Shown piece after piece: positions 1-6,618 of a stretch of DNA of 7,958 bases. How positions within the stretch are numbered: the first letter of the stretch is position 1; each line of letters begins with the position of its first letter. Under the pieces are notes generated by a model. That model was not told the DNA's origin. It ran no database searches and was given only the letters and a program-made list of their open reading frames with translations. Position numbers and translations under genes: made by a program. Source of the stretch: Alphaproteobacteria bacterium (lineage in GTDB: Bacteria > Pseudomonadota > Alphaproteobacteria > ATCC43930 > CGMCC-115725); the NCBI GenBank assembly GCA_005888425.1, contig VAZF01000295.1, forward strand, positions 1 through 7,958, written 5' to 3'.

Positions 1-1
1 G

Positions 2-1591
2 CTCAAATGGGCCGGGAGACTGTCGGTGGTCCTCGCCCTCACCTCGCCCGCCGCGGCCGAGGAGACGCCGAAGCGCGGCGGCACGCTGACCTACCTGATC
101 CCGGCCGACGCGCCACCGAGCTTCGACGCGCATCGGGAGAGCACCTTTGCGACCGTGCATGGTGGCGCGCCCTTCTACAGCCTCCTGATCCGCGTCAACC
201 CCGACAATCCCGCCTCGACGACCGATTTCACCTGCGATCTCTGCACCGAGATGCCGCAGCCTCTCGACGGCGGCAAGACCTACACCTTCAAGATCCGCCA
301 GGGTGTCAAATTTCACGACGGCTCGCCGCTGACCGCCGAAGATGTCGCGGCGACATTTCGGGCGATCATCTTTCCGCCCGAGGGCGTCTTGAGCGCGCGC
401 GTCGCCAATTTCCTGATGGTTGACAAGGTCGAGACGCCCGATGCCTCGACGGTCCTCTTCCGGCTCAAATTCCCGACCGCCGCCTTCCTGCCGTCGGTCG
501 CCAACCCGTTCAACTGGATCTACAAAAAGGCGATCCTCGACAAGGATCCGCACTGGTACGAGAAGAACATTCTCGGCACCGGCCCGTTCAAATTCACCCA
601 TTACGAGACCGGGCAATCCGTCACCGGCGTGCGCAACCCGGATTACTACGACCCGGCGCTCCCCTATCTCGACGGCTTTACCGCGATCTATGCCGACAAG
701 CAGGCGACCCGCATCGACGCGATCCGCAGCGATCGCGCCGCGATCGAGTTTCGCGGCATGTCGCCCTCGGCGCGCGACGAGCTGGTCGGCGCGCTTGGCG
801 ATAAGATCATGTCGCAAGAGGGCATTTGGGATGTCGGCAGCGCGATAACGCCAAACCACCAGAAAAAACCCTTCGACGATCCCCGCGTGCGCCGCGCCTT
901 GAGCCTGGCGGTGGACCGCTGGGGCGGCGCGCCGTCGCTGTCGAAGATCGCGATCGTGCAGACGGTCGGCGGCATGGTCTTCCCCGGCTCGCCGCTCGCG
1001 GCGACAAAGGAGGAATTGCAGCAGATCGCCGGCTATTGGCCGGATATCGAGAAATCGCGCGCCGAGGCGAGGCGCCTCTTGCAGGAGGCCGGCGCCGAGG
1101 GGCTCGCCTTCGAGCTCCTCAACCGCAATGTCGATCAACCTTACAAATACGTCGCCGCCTGGCTGATCGACCAATGGGGCAAAGTGGGTCTCAAGGTGAC
1201 ACAGAAGGTCGTGCCGACCGGTCCGTGGTTCGATGCAATGCGCAACGGCGATTTCGATGTCGTCGTCGAGGCGCCCGGCTGGGGCATCGTCAACCCGCCG
1301 CTCGATGTGCAGAAGGTATTGCCGGCCTCGGTTTCGGCCGAGAATTACGGACATTACGAGGACCCCGCCGAAGTCGCGCTTTACGACAAGATGCTGCGCG
1401 AGGCCGATCCGGCGAGGCAGCGCGAGTTGATGCGCCAGCTGGAGAAATACGTCCTCGACGAACAGGCGCATGAGATCTGGGCCTTGTGGTGGCACCGCAT
1501 CGTGCCGTACCGCTCCTATCTCAAGGGCTTCAAGATCGCGCCCACCCATTTCATCAATCAGGATCTGGCGCGGCTGTGGCTCGACAAATAG
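2..1591 (+). CDS. ABC transporter solute-binding protein, family 5 (array copy 1, 5' partial)
   Basis: Periplasmic binding protein expected to capture a small solute and deliver it to an ABC importer. The reading frame is open to the left edge. A GTG at 26 is available but would cut through the hydrophobic part of the signal peptide, and the in-frame codons before it (Leu-Lys-Trp-Ala-Gly-Arg-Leu-Ser) look like the rest of the signal peptide, so the true start lies a few codons outside the window. 529 residues are visible. Cleavage is likely after Ala-Ala-Ala near 59. Family hallmarks are the PKRGG mature N-terminus, the TFKIRQGVKFHDG block (about 286-324) followed by an AEDV motif, HWYEKN (about 550) and PFDDPRVRRAL (about 869). 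The CDLC motif is at 233-244. Unlike the other four copies it has Val (833-835) and Gly (1277-1279) where they have cysteines. Family assignment is firm; the substrate is unknown. Confidence 0.93.
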   Translation, partial: LKWAGRLSVVLALTSPAAAEETPKRGGTLTYLIPADAPPSFDAHRESTFATVHGGAPFYSLLIRVNPDNPASTTDFTCDLCTEMPQPLDGGKTYTFKIRQGVKFHDGSPLTAEDVAATFRAIIFPPEGVLSARVANFLMVDKVETPDASTVLFRLKFPTAAFLPSVANPFNWIYKKAILDKDPHWYEKNILGTGPFKFTHYETGQSVTGVRNPDYYDPALPYLDGFTAIYADKQATRIDAIRSDRAAIEFRGMSPSARDELVGALGDKIMSQEGIWDVGSAITPNHQKKPFDDPRVRRALSLAVDRWGGAPSLSKIAIVQTVGGMVFPGSPLAATKEELQQIAGYWPDIEKSRAEARRLLQEAGAEGLAFELLNRNVDQPYKYVAAWLIDQWGKVGLKVTQKVVPTGPWFDAMRNGDFDVVVEAPGWGIVNPPLDVQKVLPASVSAENYGHYEDPAEVALYDKMLREADPARQRELMRQLEKYVLDEQAHEIWALWWHRIVPYRSYLKGFKIAPTHFINQDLARLWLDK

Positions 1592-1602
1592 AAGCCGCGA
1601 GC

Positions 1603-1608
1603 GAGGGG
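1603..1608 (+). promoter_or_regulatory. Ribosome binding site of copy 2
   Basis: GAGGGG lies 9 nt before the ATG at 1618. It is a moderate Shine-Dalgarno match and supports that start over the in-frame upstream GTG codons. Confidence 0.6.
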
Positions 1609-1617
1609 ACCATACGG

Positions 1618-3219
1618 ATGAAGGTGACGATACGCGGCGCGTTCGTTTTGGCTGCGGCGCTCGCTCTCACGTGGCCGACCGCTGCCGAGGAGGCGCCAAA
1701 GCGTGGCGGAAGCCTGACCTATCTGATCCCGGCCGACGCGCCGCCGAGCTTTGACGGTCATCGTGAGGCGACCTTTGCGACGGTGCACGCGACCGCGCCG
1801 TTCTACAGCGTCCTCATTCGCATCAACCCGGAAAACCCGTCTTCGACCAGCGATTTTGTCTGCGACCTCTGCACCGAGATGCCGCGGCCAACCGATGACG
1901 GCAAAACCTACACCTTCAAAATCCGCGACGGGGTGAAATTTCATGATGGGTCGCCGCTGACTGCCGCCGATGTCGCCGCGAGCTGGCAGCGCGTCGTCAG
2001 TCCGCCGGCCGGTGTCACCAGCGCCCGGCAAGCCTTCTACACGATGGTGGACAAGGTCGAATCGCCGGACCCGCGCACAGTCGTGTTCCGGCTCAAATTC
2101 GCCACGACCGCCTTTCTTCCGGCGCTCGCCGATCCATTCGCCTATATCTACAAGAAAGCCGCTCTGGACCAGGATCCGCACTGGTACGAAAAGAACATTC
2201 TCGGATCGGGCCCCTTCAAATTCGTGGGTTACGAGACCGGGCAATCCGTCACCGGCGAGCGGAACCCCGACTACTACCATAAGGGTCTGCCCTATCTCGA
2301 CGGCTTCACCGCGATCTACGCGCCAAAGCTGGCGACGCGCGTCGATGCGATCCGCGCCGACCGGGCCGCGATGGAGTTCAGGAGCCAGCCGCCCTCGGCG
2401 CGCGACCAGCTCGTCAAGGAGCTGGGCGACCAGATCGCCGTCCAAGAGAGCGACTGGAATTGCGGCAACCTGCTTACCTACAATCACAAGAGAAAGCCGT
2501 TCGACGACGTTCGGGTACGCCGCGCCCTGTCGCTGGCGATCGACCAGTGGAAAGGGGCGCCGGCGCTGTCGAAGATTGCGATCGTGCGCACGGTCGCCGG
2601 GATTGTGTTCCCCGGCTCGCCGCTCGCGGCCACCAAGGAGGAACTGCAGCAGCTCGCCGGGTTTTGGCCCGATATCGAAAAGTCGCGCGTCGAGGCAAAG
2701 CGTCTCTTGAAAGAGGCCGGCGCGGAAAACCTCAGCTTCGAGATGCTGAACCGCGATGTCGATCAGCCTTTCAAATACATCGGCACCTTTGTGGTCGATG
2801 AGTGGAGCAAGATCGGTCTTAAGGTCACGCAAAAGGTCGTGCCGACCGGGCCTTGGTTCGACGGCATGCGCACCGGCAATTTCGACGTGACGATGGAGGC
2901 CAATTGCCAAAGCGTCGTCAATCCGGTGCTCGATGTCGGCAAATACCTGCCGCACACCGTCTTTACGGAAAACTACGGCGGCTACGAGGACCCGGCCGAG
3001 ATCGAGCTCTATCAAAAGATGCTGCGCGAAGCCGATCCGGCGAAACAGCGGCTCTTGATGCGCGAATTCGAGAAATATGTCATCGACACCCAAGCGCACG
3101 AATTGCCGCTGACCTTCTGGTATCGGATCGTTCCGTACCGGTCATATGTGAAGGGCTGGAAGATCAGCCCCAGCCACTTTGTCAATCAGGACCTCGCCAC
3201 GATTTGGCTCGACAAATAG
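1618..3219 (+). CDS. ABC transporter solute-binding protein, family 5 (array copy 2)
   Basis: Complete 533-residue periplasmic binding protein, a normal length for family 5. The ATG at 1618 is chosen because it opens a proper Sec signal peptide (Lys2 and Arg6, then a hydrophobic Ala/Leu core, cleavage about residue 23 after Thr-Ala-Ala) and follows a GAGGGG at 1603-1608. A longer in-frame reading from a GTG at 1486 would overlap copy 1 and bury the signal peptide. There is no lipobox cysteine, so the protein is probably soluble in the periplasm. Family blocks are TFKIRDGVKFHDG from residue 99, HWYEKN at 188, PFDDVRVRRAL at 294-304 and FPGSPLAATKEEL from 331. Cysteines are at 82 and 85 (CDLC), 282 (DWNCG) and 430 (ANCQ). 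It starts 26 nt after copy 1, probably on the same transcript. Near the C-terminus it reads Phe-Trp where copies 1, 3 and 4 have Trp-Trp. The ligand is unknown. Confidence 0.95.
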   Translation: MKVTIRGAFVLAAALALTWPTAAEEAPKRGGSLTYLIPADAPPSFDGHREATFATVHATAPFYSVLIRINPENPSSTSDFVCDLCTEMPRPTDDGKTYTFKIRDGVKFHDGSPLTAADVAASWQRVVSPPAGVTSARQAFYTMVDKVESPDPRTVVFRLKFATTAFLPALADPFAYIYKKAALDQDPHWYEKNILGSGPFKFVGYETGQSVTGERNPDYYHKGLPYLDGFTAIYAPKLATRVDAIRADRAAMEFRSQPPSARDQLVKELGDQIAVQESDWNCGNLLTYNHKRKPFDDVRVRRALSLAIDQWKGAPALSKIAIVRTVAGIVFPGSPLAATKEELQQLAGFWPDIEKSRVEAKRLLKEAGAENLSFEMLNRDVDQPFKYIGTFVVDEWSKIGLKVTQKVVPTGPWFDGMRTGNFDVTMEANCQSVVNPVLDVGKYLPHTVFTENYGGYEDPAEIELYQKMLREADPAKQRLLMREFEKYVIDTQAHELPLTFWYRIVPYRSYVKGWKISPSHFVNQDLATIWLDK

Positions 3220-3247
3220 CTTCGGCAGAGACATCGACGATAATTTC

Positions 3248-3258
3248 AGGGAGGAAGG
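3248..3258 (+). promoter_or_regulatory. Ribosome binding site of copy 3
   Basis: AGGGAGGAAGG precedes the ATG at 3260. Its GGAGG core (3250-3254) ends 5 nt before the start codon. It is one of the two strongest ribosome binding sites in the window and decides the start. Confidence 0.8.
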
Positions 3259-3259
3259 T

Positions 3260-4858
3260 ATGCAGGTCGCGTTACGGATCCTGGTCAGCCTCGTCGCCGG
3301 TTCGATGCTGATATTGCCGGCCGCCGCGGACGAGACGCCGAAGCGCGGCGGGGTTCTGACCTTCATGATCCCGGCGGACGCGCCGCCGAGCTTCGATGCG
3401 CAGCGCGAAGAGACCTACGCGACCATTCATTCGGCGGCGCCGTTCTACAGCACATTGATCCGCGCCAATCCGATGGATCCGGGATCCCCGGACCTGGTTT
3501 GTGATCTGTGCACCGAGATGCCGCAGCCCACGGACGGCGGCAAGACGTACACCTTCAAGATCCGGCAAGGGGTGAAGTTCCACGACGGCACGCCGCTCAC
3601 CGCCGCCGACGTCCTCGCCTCCTGGAACAAGATCATCTTCCCGCCCGAGGGCGTCGTCAGCCCGCGCCAGAGCAATTTCATGATGGTCGACAAGATCGAG
3701 GCGCCCGATCCGTCCACCATCGTCTTCAAGCTGAAATTCGCCACCGACGCGTTCCTGCCGGCGCTCGCCGATCCCTATGCCTGGATCTACAGCAAGGCAA
3801 AGCTCGACAAGGATATCCACTGGTACGAGAAGAATATCGACGGCTCGGGGCCGTTCAAGTTTGTCGCCTACGAGACCGGCCAGTCGATCGAGGGGGCGCG
3901 CAACCCGGACTACTACCATCAGGGCCTCCCTTATCTCGATGGCTTCAAAGGCATCTTCGCCGACAAGCAGGCGACCCGGGTCGACGCGATCCGCAGCGAC
4001 CGCGCCGCGGTCGAGTTTCGCGGCTTTCCGCCGACCGTGCGCGACGAGCTGAAGCAGGCGCTCGGCGACAAGGTCGCGGTGCAGACGAGCGACTGGAATT
4101 GCGGCGGGCTGATCACCCCGAACCACAAGAAGAAGCCGTTCGACGACCCCCGCGTGCGGCGGGCCCTGACGCTCGCGCTCGACCGTTGGCACACCGCTCC
4201 GGATTTGTCGAAGATCGCGCTGGTGCGTACGGTCGGCGGTGTCACCTTCCCCGGCTCGCCGCTGGCGCCGAGCAAGGAAGAACTGCAGCAGATCGCCGGC
4301 TATTGGCCCGACATCGAAAAATCGCGGGCGGAAGCGAAGCGCCTGTTGAAGGAAGCCGGCGCCGAGAATTTGAGCTTCGAGCTGCTCAACCGCTCGACGG
4401 ATCAGCCGTACAAATACTACGGCATCTGGGCGGTTGACGACTGGAGCAAGATCGGCGTCAAGGCGACCCAGAAGGTGCTGCCGGTCGGGCCGTGGTTTGC
4501 CGCGCAGCGCTCGGGGGATTTCGATGTGACCGTCGAGGGCAATTGCCAGAATGTCGTCAACCCGCTCGCCGATGTCGGCAAATACCTGCCGCATACGGTA
4601 TCGGCGTCGAACTACGGCAATTTCGAGGACGAGAAAGAGGTCAAGATGTACAACGAGCTCCTGCGCGAGCTCGACAAGTCAAAGCAGAAGGCACGGCTCC
4701 TCGAATTCGCGAAATACGTGCTCGACGAACAGGCGCACGGCATCTTCCTGCTGTGGTGGCAGCGCATCGTGCCGTACCAATCCTACGTCAAGGGCTGGAA
4801 GATCGGCCCGAGCCATTACGTGAACCAGGATCTCGGAACCGTGTGGCTCGATAAGTAG
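3260..4858 (+). CDS. ABC transporter solute-binding protein, family 5 (array copy 3)
   Basis: Complete 532-residue periplasmic binding protein. The ATG at 3260 is supported by a strong Shine-Dalgarno (AGGGAGGAAGG, 3248-3258) and by a signal peptide with Arg6, a hydrophobic core and cleavage about residue 24 after Ala-Ala-Ala. The in-frame extension back to 3179 would run through the end of copy 2 and is rejected. Family blocks are TFKIRQGVKFHDG from about residue 98, HWYEKN at 187 and PFDDPRVRRAL from 293. Cysteines are at 81 and 84 (CDLC), 281 (DWNCG) and 429 (GNCQ). It is one residue shorter than its siblings just before CDLC (Gly-Ser-Pro-Asp against Ser-Ser-Thr-Thr-Asp). It differs most from the others in the last quarter, where it has a lysine-rich stretch (DKSKQKA) in place of DPA.QR. 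The gap to copy 2 is 40 nt. The ligand is unknown. Confidence 0.95.
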   Translation: MQVALRILVSLVAGSMLILPAAADETPKRGGVLTFMIPADAPPSFDAQREETYATIHSAAPFYSTLIRANPMDPGSPDLVCDLCTEMPQPTDGGKTYTFKIRQGVKFHDGTPLTAADVLASWNKIIFPPEGVVSPRQSNFMMVDKIEAPDPSTIVFKLKFATDAFLPALADPYAWIYSKAKLDKDIHWYEKNIDGSGPFKFVAYETGQSIEGARNPDYYHQGLPYLDGFKGIFADKQATRVDAIRSDRAAVEFRGFPPTVRDELKQALGDKVAVQTSDWNCGGLITPNHKKKPFDDPRVRRALTLALDRWHTAPDLSKIALVRTVGGVTFPGSPLAPSKEELQQIAGYWPDIEKSRAEAKRLLKEAGAENLSFELLNRSTDQPYKYYGIWAVDDWSKIGVKATQKVLPVGPWFAAQRSGDFDVTVEGNCQNVVNPLADVGKYLPHTVSASNYGNFEDEKEVKMYNELLRELDKSKQKARLLEFAKYVLDEQAHGIFLLWWQRIVPYQSYVKGWKIGPSHYVNQDLGTVWLDK

Positions 4859-4860
4859 CC

Positions 4861-4864
4861 GAGG
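4861..4864 (+). promoter_or_regulatory. Weak ribosome binding site of copy 4
   Basis: A GAGG with 9 nt to the ATG at 4874 is the only Shine-Dalgarno-like sequence in a 15-nt gap. Ribosomes finishing copy 3 may reinitiate here. Confidence 0.4.
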
Positions 4865-4873
4865 CTCTCTCCG

Positions 4874-6481
4874 ATGAGGCGCTTCACTCGGATTGCTGCG
4901 ATCTTCGGGTTGGCATGGCTGGCCGCCGCGCAGCCCGCGGGCGCGGCCGAGACTCCGAACCGCGGCGGCGTGCTGACCTTCCTGATCCCGGCGGATGCGC
5001 CCCCTTCTTTCGACGGCCATCGTGAGAACAGCTTCGCGACCGTGCACTCGGTCGCGCCGTTCTACAGCAATCTGATCCGCGCCAATCCCGAGAACCCGTC
5101 GTCGACGACCGATTTTATCTGCGATCTCTGCACGGCGATGCCGCAGCCCACCGACGGCGGCAAGACCTACACCTTCGCGATCCGCCAGGGGGTCAAGTTC
5201 CACGACGGGTCGCCTCTTTCCGCCGAGGATGTCGCGGCGAGCTGGAAAAAGATCGTGTTTCCGCCCGAGGGTATCATCAGCGCGCGCGGTGCCGGTTATG
5301 CCGCGATGATCGACAATATCGAGGCGACCGGCCCCTCCACCGTCACCTTTCGCCTGAAGCAGGCGACCAATGCCTTTCTGCCGGCGCTCGCCGACCCCTT
5401 CGCCTTTATCTATCGGAAAGCTGTCCTCGATAAGGACCCGCACTGGTACGAGAAGAACATCCAGGGCTCCGGCCCCTTCAAGCTCGAAGCCTACGAGACC
5501 GGACAGTCGATCCGGGGCGTACGCAATCCCGACTATTATCAGCCCGGCCTCCCCTATCTCGACGGCTTTGTCGGCATCTATGCCGACAAGCAGGCGACCC
5601 GCCTCGACGCGTTGCGTGCCGACCGCGCCGCGATCGAGTTCCGTGGCTTCCCGCCCTCAGTGCGCGACGAATTGAAGGCGGCGCTCGGCGACCAGCTCAC
5701 CGTGCAGGAGAGCGACTGGAATTGCGGGACGCTCGTCATCCCGAACCACCGGAAGAAACCGTTCGACGATGTCCGGGTGCGCCGCGCCCTGACCTTGGCG
5801 ATCGACCGCTGGCACGGCGCGCCGGCGCTCGCCAAGATCGCCAATGTCCGCACGGTCGGCGGCATCGTGTTTCCGGGCTCGCCGCTCGCGGCGACAAGGG
5901 AGGAACTAGAGAAGCTCATCGGATACATGCCCGATATCGAGAAATCGCGGACCGAGGCCAAGCGCCTCTTGAAGGAAGCCGGGCAGGAGGGGCTCAGCTT
6001 CGAATTGCTCAACCGCAATATCGACCAGCCGTACAAGTACAACGGTTCATGGGTGGTCGATGAGTGGAGCAAAGTGGGGCTCAAGGTGACGCAGCGCGTT
6101 GTCCCGACCGGCCCCTGGTTCGATACGATGCGGGCCGGCAATTTCGAGGTCGCCGTCTATGGCAACTGCCAGAGCGTCGTGAATCCGCTGGTCGACGTGC
6201 AGCGCTACCTTCCGTACACGGTCGAGGCGCAGAATTTCGGGTTCTACGAAGATACCGACGAGATCGCCCTCTACGAGAAGATGGTCGCCGAGACCGATCC
6301 CGCGGCGCAGCGCCGCTTGATGCGGCAGTTCGAGAAGGACGTCCTCGACGACAAGGCGCATGCGATCTTTCTGTTGTGGTGGTACCGCATCGTGCCCTAC
6401 CGCGCTTATGTGAAGGGCTGGAAGATCAACCCGAGCCATTACGTCAACCAGGACCTCGCCACGGTCTGGCTCGACAAATAG
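4874..6481 (+). CDS. ABC transporter solute-binding protein, family 5 (array copy 4)
   Basis: Complete 535-residue periplasmic binding protein. The ATG at 4874 lies only 15 nt after the stop of copy 3, so translation may be coupled. The only ribosome-binding sequence visible is a weak GAGG at 4861-4864. The signal peptide has three arginines within the first six residues, a hydrophobic core and an Ala-Gly-Ala-Ala cleavage region near residue 24 to 25. It does not contain a twin-arginine consensus (MRRFTR lacks the full S-R-R-x-F-L-K context), so Sec export is more likely. Family blocks are TFAIRQGVKFHDG from about residue 100, HWYEKN at 190 and PFDDVRVRRAL from 296. Cysteines are at 83 and 86 (CDLC), 284 (DWNCG) and 432 (GNCQ). 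It has PNRGG where the others have PKRGG, and an Ala after the CDLCT motif where the others have Glu. The ligand is unknown. Confidence 0.95.
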   Translation: MRRFTRIAAIFGLAWLAAAQPAGAAETPNRGGVLTFLIPADAPPSFDGHRENSFATVHSVAPFYSNLIRANPENPSSTTDFICDLCTAMPQPTDGGKTYTFAIRQGVKFHDGSPLSAEDVAASWKKIVFPPEGIISARGAGYAAMIDNIEATGPSTVTFRLKQATNAFLPALADPFAFIYRKAVLDKDPHWYEKNIQGSGPFKLEAYETGQSIRGVRNPDYYQPGLPYLDGFVGIYADKQATRLDALRADRAAIEFRGFPPSVRDELKAALGDQLTVQESDWNCGTLVIPNHRKKPFDDVRVRRALTLAIDRWHGAPALAKIANVRTVGGIVFPGSPLAATREELEKLIGYMPDIEKSRTEAKRLLKEAGQEGLSFELLNRNIDQPYKYNGSWVVDEWSKVGLKVTQRVVPTGPWFDTMRAGNFEVAVYGNCQSVVNPLVDVQRYLPYTVEAQNFGFYEDTDEIALYEKMVAETDPAAQRRLMRQFEKDVLDDKAHAIFLLWWYRIVPYRAYVKGWKINPSHYVNQDLATVWLDK

Positions 6482-6503
6482 CGGGTGCGGTTTGTCTGAG
6501 GAT

Positions 6504-6536
6504 GGGTCGAGCGCAGCGAGGCGCTTCGAAGCACCC
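6504..6536. repeat. Imperfect palindrome, possible dispersed intergenic repeat
   Basis: GGGT-CGA-GCGC (6504-6514) can pair with GCGC-T-TCG (6521-6528) and ACCC (6533-6536), leaving a short loop, one bulged T and an unpaired stretch. It also holds the 10-bp perfect palindrome GCTTCGAAGC (6523-6532). Read on the minus strand, its style (TTCGAA, then a GC-rich arm pair, then CCATCCTCAG) resembles short dispersed palindromic elements common between genes in Rhizobiales and relatives. That resemblance is from memory, and only one copy occurs in this window. Confidence 0.35.
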
Positions 6537-6608
6537 CGCAAAGGTAATCCTTTGGGACAGCTAGCGTTGGCGGGCGAGAGAGGCTTGGTTTCGCCCGGAG
6601 ACGGTTGC

Positions 6609-6615
6609 GGAGGAA
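6609..6615 (+). promoter_or_regulatory. Ribosome binding site of copy 5
   Basis: GGAGGAA has its GGAGG core ending 5 nt before the ATG at 6619. It selects this ATG over the adjacent in-frame GTG at 6616. Confidence 0.75.
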
Positions 6616-6618
6616 GTG

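Larger units (their letters stand above)
6482..6618 (+). other. 137-nt intergenic region between copies 4 and 5, with small inverted repeats
   Basis: This is the only sizeable noncoding gap in the window. It contains an imperfect palindromic segment (6504-6536), a perfect 6-bp hairpin with a TAAT loop (CAAAGG 6539-6544, CCTTTG 6549-6554) and a perfect 7-bp inverted repeat with a 13-nt loop (CGGGCGA 6571-6577, TCGCCCG 6591-6597). None is followed by a T run, so none is a convincing intrinsic terminator. No confident sigma-70-type promoter was seen, though an internal promoter cannot be excluded. Confidence 0.6.

Noticed and set aside
26..28. GTG as the start of copy 1
   Set aside because: The frame is open upstream to the window edge and the preceding codons complete a signal peptide like those of the other copies.
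826..1473. 215-codon plus-strand open frame inside copy 1, and similar internal frames in the other copies
   Set aside because: Out-of-frame shadow of the binding-protein gene, low-complexity Arg/Ala/Gly content, no ribosome binding site.
1486..1617. N-terminal extension of copy 2 into the end of copy 1
   Set aside because: It would overlap copy 1 by over 100 nt in another frame and place the signal peptide internally; the ATG at 1618 has its own ribosome binding site. The same applies to the extension of copy 3 from 3179.
1618..1690. Lipoprotein anchoring of the binding proteins
   Set aside because: No cysteine follows the hydrophobic segment in any copy; the cleavage regions are Ala-x-Ala type.
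1558..3099. 513-codon antisense open frame opposite copy 2, with similar long antisense frames at 3272-4594, 4679-5443 and 6439-7185
   Set aside because: Arginine- and glycine-rich translations without domain features; they mirror the GC-rich third codon positions of the plus-strand genes and recur at the same place in each copy.
4874..4952. Twin-arginine signal in copy 4 (Arg-Arg at residues 2 and 3)
   Set aside because: The residues around the pair do not form the full twin-arginine consensus and the sibling copies have plain Sec-type signals.
6571..6597. Inverted repeat as an intrinsic terminator after copy 4
   Set aside because: 7-bp stem with a 13-nt loop and no following T run; followed directly by the ribosome binding site of copy 5.
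6482..6618. Sigma-70-type promoter for copy 5
   Set aside because: No -35 and -10 pair with 16 to 18 nt spacing was convincing; candidates such as TTGGGA near 6552 lack a matching -10.
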